The position numbers were made by a program, and so were the translations under genes. The notes under the pieces were generated by a model, which searched no databases, was not told the DNA's origin, and saw only the letters and a program-made list of their open reading frames with translations. A stretch of DNA of 18,851 nt, taken from the NCBI GenBank assembly GCA_002483425.1, contig DLHW01000031.1, positions 1-18,851 on the forward strand, in the 5' to 3' direction. This document shows positions 1 to 6,602 of the stretch, piece by piece (position 1 is the stretch's first letter; each line of letters starts with the position of its first letter). The stretch comes from Methylococcaceae bacterium UBA7658. GTDB taxonomy: Bacteria; Pseudomonadota; Gammaproteobacteria; Methylococcales; Methylomonadaceae.

Positions 1-554
1 CCGATAAAGCAATTGTCGCCGATGATCGTCGGATTGGCTTGCAACGGTTCCAACACCCCGCCGATACCGACGCCGCCGGATAAATGCACGTTCTTGCCGA
101 TTTGGGCGCATGAACCGACGGTGACCCAGGTATCGACCATCGTGCCGCTATCGACATAAGCGCCGATATTAACGTAAGACGGCATCAAAATCGCACCGGG
201 CGCAATGTATGAGCCTTTACGCGCCACCGCATTCGGCACCACGCGCACACCGGCTTTGACAAAGTCGTCTTCCGAATAACTGGCATATTTGCAATCGACT
301 TTGTCGTAATACTTGGTATTGCCGCCGTCCATCATCCGGTTTTCATTAATGCGGAAAGACAGTAATACGGCTTTTTTAAGCCATTGGTGGGTTATCCACT
401 CGCCATTAATTTTTTCCGCAACGCGCGCTTTACCGGTATCGAGCAAGGTTAAGACTTCATTAACGGCATCTCGGACTTCAACACTCGTATTTCCCGGCGT
501 GATGTCTGCTCGTTGTTCAAAGGCATTATTGATGATGGTTTCTAGTTGGCTCAT
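1..554 (-). CDS. dapD: Tetrahydrodipicolinate N-succinyltransferase, partial (C-terminus outside window)
   Basis: This enzyme transfers succinyl from succinyl-CoA to tetrahydrodipicolinate in the succinylase branch of lysine/diaminopimelate synthesis; it is cytosolic and trimeric in the family. The visible 184 codons start at an ATG (552-554) and read MSQLETIINNAFEQRA, as in family members. Then come the conserved stretches SFRINENRMM and RKGSYIAPGA, and the left-handed beta-helix hexapeptide repeats (NIGAYVDSGTMVDTWVTVG, GKNVHLSGGVGIGGVLEP). The family is about 270 residues long, so roughly the last third lies beyond the left edge. It follows dapC by 5 bases, so the two are very likely cotranscribed and catalyse consecutive steps. 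I see no frameshift. Identification is secure. Confidence 0.96.
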   Translation of the reverse strand, partial: MSQLETIINNAFEQRADITPGNTSVEVRDAVNEVLTLLDTGKARVAEKINGEWITHQWLKKAVLLSFRINENRMMDGGNTKYYDKVDCKYASYSEDDFVKAGVRVVPNAVARKGSYIAPGAILMPSYVNIGAYVDSGTMVDTWVTVGSCAQIGKNVHLSGGVGIGGVLEPLQANPTIIGDNCFI

Positions 555-559
555 TGTTA

Positions 560-1765
560 TTACTTTTGATTTAAGGTGGTTAAAAAATGTTTAATTCGAT
601 GCGCGGCTTCTATGCACTCCGCAAAAGGGGCTACCAATGCGATACGGACATGATTCTGCCCCGGATTAATGCCTGCATTGTAACGTGACAAAAAGCTGCC
701 CGGGAGAACGGTGATGTTTTGTTGCGCAAACAGTTTCTGACAGAATTCTGTATCGGAAATTGAAGTTTTCAGCCAAATATAGAAACTTGCGGAAGGTTTA
801 GTAATCTTGCAAACCTCTTTAAGAATCTCGACAAAAACGTCAAATTTAGCTCGGTACAATTGCCTGTTCTCGATAACGTGAGTTTCATCCTGCCAAGCCA
901 AAATACTCGCATGTTGGGTGGGCAAAGGCATGGCGCAACCTTGATAGGTGCGGTATTGAAAATAACTTTTCAAAATGTCGGCATCACCGGCCACAAAGCC
1001 GGAACGCAAACCCGGCGCATTGGAGCGCTTAGATAGGCTATGAAAGACAAGACATCTTTTAAAAGCCTTATTGCCCATTGCAAAAGCAACCTGCAACAAT
1101 CCGGGCGGCGGATTGCATTCGTCGTCATATAGTTCGCTGTAGCATTCATCCGAAGCGATAATGAAATCATAGCGTTCCGCAAGGCTAATAAGCTTTTCCA
1201 TATCCGCTTGCGCCATAACCACCCCGCTGGGATTACCGGGCGAACAGATATAAATCAATTGGCAGCGTTGCCAAACAGCCTCAGGTACCGCATCAAAATC
1301 AGGCAAATAACCGGTTTCGGCTGTCGTATTCAAGAAATAAGGCTTCGCGCCCGCCAATAAGGCCGCCCCTTCGTAAATTTGATAAAACGGATTGGGCATA
1401 ATCACCACAGGATCTACCGCCGGATTAACAATACACTGGGCGATTGAAAACAACGCTTCGCGGGTGCCGCTAACCGGCAAGACCTGGGTTTCAGGATCAA
1501 TGGCGTCGGGCGGAATGTTGAAACGGAAACTAAGCCAATCAGAAATGGCTTGCCTTAACCCCAAAATGCCTTTGGTCGTGGGGTAAATCCCCAAGCCTTT
1601 AATATTCTCAAATAAGGCTTTCTGTATAAACTCGGGTGTTGGGTGCGCCGGTTCGCCGATGGATAAAGCAATATGTGCCTTATCCGCCGGGGGAACCAAA
1701 CTTTGCTTGAGTTGCGCCAGTTTTTCGAACGGATAAGGATGGCAATGCGCTAATCCCGGATTCAT
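560..1765 (-). CDS. dapC: Succinyldiaminopimelate aminotransferase
   Basis: This is a PLP-dependent class I/II aminotransferase that converts N-succinyl-2-amino-6-ketopimelate to N-succinyl-LL-diaminopimelate with glutamate, the step after DapD. It is 401 aa from the ATG at 1765, and its N-terminus, MNPGLAHCHPYPFEKLAQL, matches the usual DapC start. A TTG four codons upstream (1777) is in frame, but neither start has a well-placed ribosome site, so I prefer the ATG on family grounds. Visible landmarks are IGEPAHPTPEF near the start, CSPGNPSG (Asn of the PLP site), SDECYSELY (Asp/Tyr of the PLP site), HSLSKRSNAPGLRSGF with the Schiff-base Lys, and a C-terminal HVRIAL with the carboxylate-binding Arg. 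It lies between an M48 protease gene (16 bases upstream) and dapD (5 bases downstream). Having dapD as neighbour separates it from generic aminotransferases. Confidence 0.92.
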   Translation of the reverse strand: MNPGLAHCHPYPFEKLAQLKQSLVPPADKAHIALSIGEPAHPTPEFIQKALFENIKGLGIYPTTKGILGLRQAISDWLSFRFNIPPDAIDPETQVLPVSGTREALFSIAQCIVNPAVDPVVIMPNPFYQIYEGAALLAGAKPYFLNTTAETGYLPDFDAVPEAVWQRCQLIYICSPGNPSGVVMAQADMEKLISLAERYDFIIASDECYSELYDDECNPPPGLLQVAFAMGNKAFKRCLVFHSLSKRSNAPGLRSGFVAGDADILKSYFQYRTYQGCAMPLPTQHASILAWQDETHVIENRQLYRAKFDVFVEILKEVCKITKPSASFYIWLKTSISDTEFCQKLFAQQNITVLPGSFLSRYNAGINPGQNHVRIALVAPFAECIEAAHRIKHFLTTLNQK

Positions 1766-1781
1766 ATTCAGAGACAACGCC

Positions 1782-2564
1782 TTAAATACAATGGGGCTGC
1801 TTACCCATGTTTTGAGCTTGTTGAAAAAGTCCCATTGCTTGCGGCATGTGTTTCTCTAAATCTTGGATACGGGTAGCGTGAGAAGGGTGAGTCGACATAA
1901 ACTCAACCGGCTGTTTACCCTGGGTTGCTTGATCCATCTTTTGCCACAAACCGATACTGTGTCGCGGATCGAAACCGGCTTTCGCCATTAAATCGACACC
2001 GATAATATCTGCCTCGCTTTCTTGCGTACGCCCGTAGGGCTTCAGCACGCCGTATTCCGCGCCGACGCCGAGTAAACCGAAACCCAACTGGCCTAACGGC
2101 GATGTCGGCATGGTCATGGCTTGCAAGACATTCATCCCTTGTTTCATTGCCAGTTCTTGGGACGCCCTTTCGTTACTGTGCTTAGCTAAAACGTGACCGA
2201 TCTCATGACCGATAACCGCAGCCAATTGCTCCTGATTTTCAACTAATTTCAACATACCGCTGTGAACACCGATTTTATTACCGGGCAAGGCAAAGGCGTT
2301 AGGGCTTTTGTCTTCAAATACAACAACTTCCCACTTCCCACCCGTCACACTGGTGATAGCGTGAGCGATACAGCGGGTCGCTTTATTGTATTGTGGATTT
2401 GAGCTGATTTTCTTATCCCGTTTTAAGGTATTAAATGCCTGCAACCCCATCTGGTCAACCTGAGTTTCAGGCAGCATGATGAACTGACTTCTGCCGGTTG
2501 GGCTGGTCGCGCAGCCTGTGAGAAAATAAATGAAAATTAGAATAGGAAATAGTTTGTTAAACAT
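1782..2564 (-). CDS. M48-family metalloprotease lipoprotein (LoiP/YcaL-like)
   Basis: This is a predicted zinc endopeptidase of the cell envelope, of the kind used for outer-membrane protein quality control (LoiP, YcaL and BepA in E. coli). It is 260 aa from the ATG at 2564, which has an AGGG eight bases upstream; a TTG two codons earlier is less likely. Residues 1-18 form a lipoprotein signal ending in LTGC, with Cys18 to be lipidated. The M48 zinc site is HEIGH at 120-124 plus the third ligand in ESEAD (182-186). The conserved STHPSHATRI follows near 224-233. There are no TPR repeats, so it is the short LoiP/YcaL type rather than BepA. It ends 16 bases before dapC and so seems to head the dapC-dapD operon. 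Substrate is unknown. Confidence 0.88.
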   Translation of the reverse strand: MFNKLFPILIFIYFLTGCATSPTGRSQFIMLPETQVDQMGLQAFNTLKRDKKISSNPQYNKATRCIAHAITSVTGGKWEVVVFEDKSPNAFALPGNKIGVHSGMLKLVENQEQLAAVIGHEIGHVLAKHSNERASQELAMKQGMNVLQAMTMPTSPLGQLGFGLLGVGAEYGVLKPYGRTQESEADIIGVDLMAKAGFDPRHSIGLWQKMDQATQGKQPVEFMSTHPSHATRIQDLEKHMPQAMGLFQQAQNMGKQPHCI

Positions 2565-2792
2565 AAACAAAGCCCTGTGAAATTCATTAGGACGGGCATT
2601 TTAACGTAATTGGATAGGTATAAACAGTAAAGTTGACGTTAAAATAGACTTTAAGACAATAATCTTCCGCCGAAAATACTGGATCAAACCAAAGGAAATA
2701 AGTTGCAGTAAATAGGCTCTTGCTTACTATTTTGCCTTGTTAAATGTTAAAGCTTTAGGCTATCGGCAGTCATACCACCGCCTCGCAAAACT

Positions 2793-5762
2793 TTATCCCG
2801 CCACTTTATCCATAAACGTGCCGAAAGTATCCGCCACAGTAAAATCAACAGTGTCACCAAGCGCCTTGAAATGCTCGCGGCCACAATCGATCTTGGCTTT
2901 CTCCATCGGGCGAAGAAGTTCACCAATCATGCTGCCTTTAGTTTCAACAACGAAATAAAGCTTTTCTTCATCATAGCGATTGACCAAAACGGCCCAATCC
3001 GGATTGTAAGTGCCTAACGGGGTGTCGATTTTGAACCAGCCCGGCAGCTTGGCGTAAACTTTTACATCCTTACTTTGTTCAAACGACCTGGCGAATTCCG
3101 ATTCAATGTCTGAATCATAAACCACATGGTCATAGACCGACTTCTTTGCTTCCAGCATATTTTTATTGAGATAGCCGGTTAATTCCTTATCAGCAAAAAG
3201 CTCCTGTGCGTAGTAATGGTCATCGCCGATCTTTTCATATTTGATGCCATCGACAATAAAATGACGCATTTGCTGCTTGATGATGGCACTGGCTTCATTC
3301 GTAAATTTCTGCGGATTGTTTTTGAAATCTTGTAAACGTCCGCATTGAGTGAGAATTGCCACCACCGTCCGCCGGGTCAGATTGGTTTCGTTCTGGAGAT
3401 AACTCACAATGTCCGGCAAAGCATAATCTTTCACATCATAAAGATGCCGGGTTTCCCGGATTTCATCCAGTGCTATGCCGCCGCGCTCGATTTTGGCGAT
3501 GCCTTTTTCATAAACAAACTTAGCTTTTCCAACAACCAATTCAGTCTTAATCCTTTCGGCACAGGCTTTGATAAGGCTATCACTATCAAATTCCACCCTA
3601 AATGTGGTTTTGTATTTAATCCTGTCCCAAAGCTGTTTAAATTCTTCACCCAGAAAAACCGCTTTATTCAGTGTCACCGGTTTTCTGTCCCCTGCATATT
3701 TGATATTGAGATTGCCCGCCACTTTTTTAAGTGTAGCGGTAATCTGATGGGCATACGCTTGAACTTCTTCCGGCAGATCAACTTTATTCTCTTTAATATC
3801 GTTACGGAGTTTGTCCTGAACCTTGCCGTTTTTGTCGATGTAGTGGGCATCATACAAATGCCTCCATATTTGTCCGGACGTGTCCGCCCCTAAAAAGGCA
3901 GGTTTATGATCTTCGGTTTCAATCACGATATTGGCAAACAGATGCTTTTCCACCACGCCAAATTTAATGCCTTCTTCGTCTTCGATTTCTTTTTGTAATT
4001 GGCTGACAAAATCCTCATACGATTCATTGGCCATGACGGTCAAGGTATTCACATCGAAGCCGTGAACCCGCTCCCCGTCCTGGTTGACGGCAATTCGAAG
4101 GCCACGCCCAATTTCCTGGCGTTTTTTAAGCACTGATGCCGTTTCATTCAGTGTGCAAATCTGAAATACATTCGGATTATCCCAGCCCTCTTTCAATGCC
4201 GTATGGGAAAAGATGAATTTAAGTTTGCAATCAAAACTAAGCAGCCACTCCTTATCCTTCATGATCGTGTTATAGGTGTCTTCATCCGCTTTGCTATCGC
4301 CCTTCGTGTCTTTGAGCTTGCCTTTATCGACGGAAAAATAACCGTCATGCACGGCATCAGCCAAACTCTCAATATCAATTTCCTTAGTCAAAGAATGATA
4401 CTTCGGCTTCTTGATCAACTGCCGATATTCTTCCTCAAACATCAGCGCATATTTACCTTTTTGGGCATTCCCAGCATCGTCATAAAAACGATAATTGGCG
4501 ACTTTATCGATAAAGAACAAGCTCAGAACTTTAATGCCTCTGGAGGTGAGTTTCAGCTCCTTGTCCAGATGTTCTTCAATCGTTTTGCGGATTTGCAGCC
4601 GCTTGTACTCATCCGGATTGACATCACCCACCCTCTCGCCCAAGCGGAGAATGTCCGGCTTACTGGTGAAGTCGATATATTCATTGCCCGGTTCGCAATA
4701 AATGTCATTGATCACATAGCCATCATAAACATCACGACCGCCCGATAATTCCAGCAAATCAGCGCCGCTTTTCACTTTTTGGCTAACGCGCTTCACTTCG
4801 CCGTTTTGCATCTTATCGAACTCGATTTTCGCCGTAATTGGGCTAAGCCTGTTATCGACGCTTAACAGTTTGATGTAGGCTTTGTTATGGCCGTCCTTCA
4901 CCTGGATAGAAGCCACTTCAATCTGCTTGACCAGCTTTTGCTCATAAGCATCGATGGAATCGAGCTTGTACATCAAATTGTATTTTTCTTTGTGCGTGGC
5001 GGAATAGCGGATAGTAAACAATGGATTAAGCGAAGCAATCGCTTCTTTAGCCTTGGCGGTATTATCCACGCTTTGCGGTTCGTCAATAATGACGATGGGG
5101 TTAGTGTCGCGGATAAACTCAATCGGCTTCATGCCGTTCATGCGGTCGTTAGGCCGGTGGATGATATTGGCTTTATCCTCTTTTTCCGGGTCGGTGAAGC
5201 TTTTGCGGAAAGCATCAATGTTGATCACCATGATCTGGATCGTATCATTGGTTGCAAAGCTGCGGACTTCACCCAGTTTTTGCGAGTCATAGATAAAATA
5301 ATCAATCGGGACATTATCGTAATGCTCCTTAAAGTGCAGTTCCGTCATTTGCAGCGACTTGGAAACGCCTTCCTTAATCGCCACCGAAGGCACCACGATA
5401 ATAAACTTGGTAAAACCAAAGCGTTTGTTCAACTCAAAAATAGTGCGTAGGTAAACATAGGTCTTGCCGGTGCCGGTTTCCATTTCAATGGTAAAGTCCC
5501 TTGAATCCAGCTTTTCAGTTTGCTTCAATCCGTGCTTAAGCTGGATTTTGCGAATGTTTTCCAGCAGTTCGTCATCGAGCAGGTCAAGCTTATTGCCGAT
5601 GCCCAATTCGGATTGATTGGCAAACATATCCGATTGCAGGCCTTTCTTGATGGTGGTTACCGTAAAATTGGTTTGCAGGGTATCCTGGCCTTCAAAAATA
5701 TCGGCCACGGCATTGATGGCATCACGCTGAAAGTCCAGGTCATCACTGAATTTGATTTTCAT
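2793..5762 (-). CDS. res: Type III restriction enzyme, Res subunit (helicase-nuclease)
   Basis: This is the restriction subunit of a type III system. It needs the Mod subunit for site recognition, translocates or switches on DNA with ATP, and cuts unmethylated DNA. It has 989 aa, close to EcoP15I Res. The superfamily 2 motor shows Walker A TGTGKT (96-101), the family's DEPQ Walker B (227-230), YSATHK (253-258), and later FSHTALKEGWDNPNV and the motif VI stretch QEIGRGLR. The C-terminus has a PD-(D/E)xK nuclease: PD at 921-922 and E940-T-K942. All key residues are present, so it should be active. The partner mod lies upstream at 6603-8540, separated by a toxin-antitoxin cassette. The ATG is nine bases after the hicA stop and has no visible Shine-Dalgarno, which suggests translational coupling. 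Confidence 0.95.
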   Translation of the reverse strand: MKIKFSDDLDFQRDAINAVADIFEGQDTLQTNFTVTTIKKGLQSDMFANQSELGIGNKLDLLDDELLENIRKIQLKHGLKQTEKLDSRDFTIEMETGTGKTYVYLRTIFELNKRFGFTKFIIVVPSVAIKEGVSKSLQMTELHFKEHYDNVPIDYFIYDSQKLGEVRSFATNDTIQIMVINIDAFRKSFTDPEKEDKANIIHRPNDRMNGMKPIEFIRDTNPIVIIDEPQSVDNTAKAKEAIASLNPLFTIRYSATHKEKYNLMYKLDSIDAYEQKLVKQIEVASIQVKDGHNKAYIKLLSVDNRLSPITAKIEFDKMQNGEVKRVSQKVKSGADLLELSGGRDVYDGYVINDIYCEPGNEYIDFTSKPDILRLGERVGDVNPDEYKRLQIRKTIEEHLDKELKLTSRGIKVLSLFFIDKVANYRFYDDAGNAQKGKYALMFEEEYRQLIKKPKYHSLTKEIDIESLADAVHDGYFSVDKGKLKDTKGDSKADEDTYNTIMKDKEWLLSFDCKLKFIFSHTALKEGWDNPNVFQICTLNETASVLKKRQEIGRGLRIAVNQDGERVHGFDVNTLTVMANESYEDFVSQLQKEIEDEEGIKFGVVEKHLFANIVIETEDHKPAFLGADTSGQIWRHLYDAHYIDKNGKVQDKLRNDIKENKVDLPEEVQAYAHQITATLKKVAGNLNIKYAGDRKPVTLNKAVFLGEEFKQLWDRIKYKTTFRVEFDSDSLIKACAERIKTELVVGKAKFVYEKGIAKIERGGIALDEIRETRHLYDVKDYALPDIVSYLQNETNLTRRTVVAILTQCGRLQDFKNNPQKFTNEASAIIKQQMRHFIVDGIKYEKIGDDHYYAQELFADKELTGYLNKNMLEAKKSVYDHVVYDSDIESEFARSFEQSKDVKVYAKLPGWFKIDTPLGTYNPDWAVLVNRYDEEKLYFVVETKGSMIGELLRPMEKAKIDCGREHFKALGDTVDFTVADTFGTFMDKVAG

Positions 5763-5771
5763 TCAGGATGA

Positions 5772-5966
5772 TTAAAAATATTTTGGAAGCCCGGCTTGTT
5801 GCAGGGCGGCATTGGCGGTGTGTTTGGATTTTATTTTACCGTCCACTACAAAATGACGATTTGATAAGGGACTATACCAAATTTCATGATCGCCTTTGCC
5901 CTGTCTTACCCAGTAACAGCCTTGCGCCTTAAGCAATTTTTTCAACTGCGGCGTAAAATCCGACAT
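5772..5966 (-). CDS. hicA: HicA-type toxin (mRNA interferase)
   Basis: HicA toxins are small double-stranded-RNA-binding-fold ribonucleases that cleave mRNA and are blocked by HicB antitoxins. This one has 64 aa, the usual size. It shows the family pattern: an N-terminal helix (LKKLLKAQGCYWVRQGKGDHEIWY, residues 8-31) with the expected catalytic His27 after Gly-Asp, the strand HFVVDG, and the C-terminal SKHTANAALQQAGLP resembling the canonical T-x-x-x-I-L-x-Q-A-G-L end. Its ATG directly abuts the TAG of the upstream antitoxin (stop 5967-5969, start 5964-5966), so the pair must be translationally linked. The order antitoxin then toxin is the reverse of the E. coli hicAB arrangement. The res gene begins nine bases downstream. 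Confidence 0.88.
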   Translation of the reverse strand: MSDFTPQLKKLLKAQGCYWVRQGKGDHEIWYSPLSNRHFVVDGKIKSKHTANAALQQAGLPKYF

Positions 5967-6209
5967 CTAGTGCAAACCAGCGCGGGTTGTAATTTTTCCG
6001 GTAAACGTACTTTCCAGAATAAAAGGCACTTCTTCATTCAATTCAATTTGCTGATTACACGCCAATAACTCTGGTATCACAATTTTTAAACGCTCAATTA
6101 ATGCGTCCATCGTGCTTGCTTCGATTGCCAAGCCTTGCACATCATGGCTGGTTGCCACCCAAACGCCTGCGTCCTCGTCGCGAGTTGCGGTTATTTTTAA
6201 GGTATTCAT
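5967..6209 (-). CDS. hicB: DUF1902/HicB-type antitoxin
   Basis: This is the likely antitoxin to the adjoining HicA. It has 80 aa from the ATG at 6209, which has a GGAG nine bases upstream; the longer open frame to 6311 overlaps the preceding gene and starts with an unlikely leader. The sequence shows the partial RNase-H-like HicB/DUF1902 pattern: a first strand (MNTLKITATRDEDAGVWVA), then SHDVQGLAIEA and a helix (TMDALIERLKIVIPELLA). No extra C-terminal ribbon-helix-helix or HTH domain is evident, so it may not bind DNA by itself. The stop codon abuts the hicA start, and the DUF2281 gene ends 28 bases upstream. DUF1902 proteins commonly pair with HicA toxins; the pairing here is inferred from position. 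Confidence 0.82.
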   Translation of the reverse strand: MNTLKITATRDEDAGVWVATSHDVQGLAIEASTMDALIERLKIVIPELLACNQQIELNEEVPFILESTFTGKITTRAGLH

Positions 6210-6237
6210 TGTCATCAACTCCAAAAATATTTTATGG

Positions 6238-6438
6238 TTAACCCAGCCAAAAATCATCGCCCAGTGGTTCATCAAAATCATCGGCGATATGGATTTTGTC
6301 CCTATATTCACCTACCGTCCTTTTGGTTAATTGTTGCTTTAATTGTTGTTTTCTTAAAAAAGAAACAAAATCAAAAACTTGTTGTTGCAACTCCGGCGGT
6401 AACACTTCAACCTCACGAACTAATTGCTGGCTATTCAT
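6238..6438 (-). CDS. DUF2281-domain antitoxin-like protein
   Basis: This is a 66-aa protein of the DUF2281 type, a family usually found as the antitoxin partner of VapC/PIN-domain toxins. The N-terminal half has the typical helical signature (LVREVEVLPPELQQQVFDF, then VSFLRKQ). The C-terminal half ends in the acidic toxin-binding-like tail IADDFDEPLGDDFW. A GAGAAC lies about eight bases before the ATG. No PIN-domain gene is present; instead the next genes (28 bases on) are hicB and hicA. It is therefore either an orphan antitoxin left after loss of its toxin, or a third, regulatory member of the HicBA cassette. The class is clear from sequence; the role is not. Confidence 0.8.
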   Translation of the reverse strand: MNSQQLVREVEVLPPELQQQVFDFVSFLRKQQLKQQLTKRTVGEYRDKIHIADDFDEPLGDDFWLG

Positions 6439-6486
6439 CGTACTGTTCTCATTTATTGTAGCTTCGGCCTTATGAAGTTATAAATT

Positions 6487-6589
6487 ACCGTTCGCCCTGA
6501 GCCTGTCGAAGGGCGGTATGTGCATCGACAAGCTCAGCATTTATGCCCTTTAGGGTACGAACGGTTCAAATATTAAAAGACCAGATCAA
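6487..6589. repeat. Palindromic REP-like intergenic element downstream of mod
   Basis: The outer arms ACCGTTCG (6487-6494) and CGAACGGT (6558-6565) are perfect inverted repeats. Inside, TGAGCCTGTCGA (6498-6509) is the near-complement (11 of 12) of TCGACAAGCTCA (6525-6536), and CCCTTTAGGG (6546-6555) forms a further hairpin. The flank 6558-6589 recurs inverted upstream of mod (8576-8607). The TGAGCCTGTCGA core resembles a palindromic repeat widespread in proteobacterial genomes (from memory). Confidence 0.75.
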
Positions 6590-6602
6590 TAAATTTAAAA
6601 GG

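Noticed and set aside
313..594. 93-aa plus-strand open frame across the dapD start
   Set aside because: It is antisense to a clear dapD and has no family features.
2632..2660. TTGACG with a possible -10 on the plus strand between res and the M48 gene
   Set aside because: The -10 match is poor and no plus-strand gene follows.
3345..3893. 182-aa open frame opposite res on the plus strand, and similar long antisense frames at 4203-4748 and 4887-5450
   Set aside because: They lie inside the well-supported res gene, show no recognisable domain, and read as shadows of its codons.
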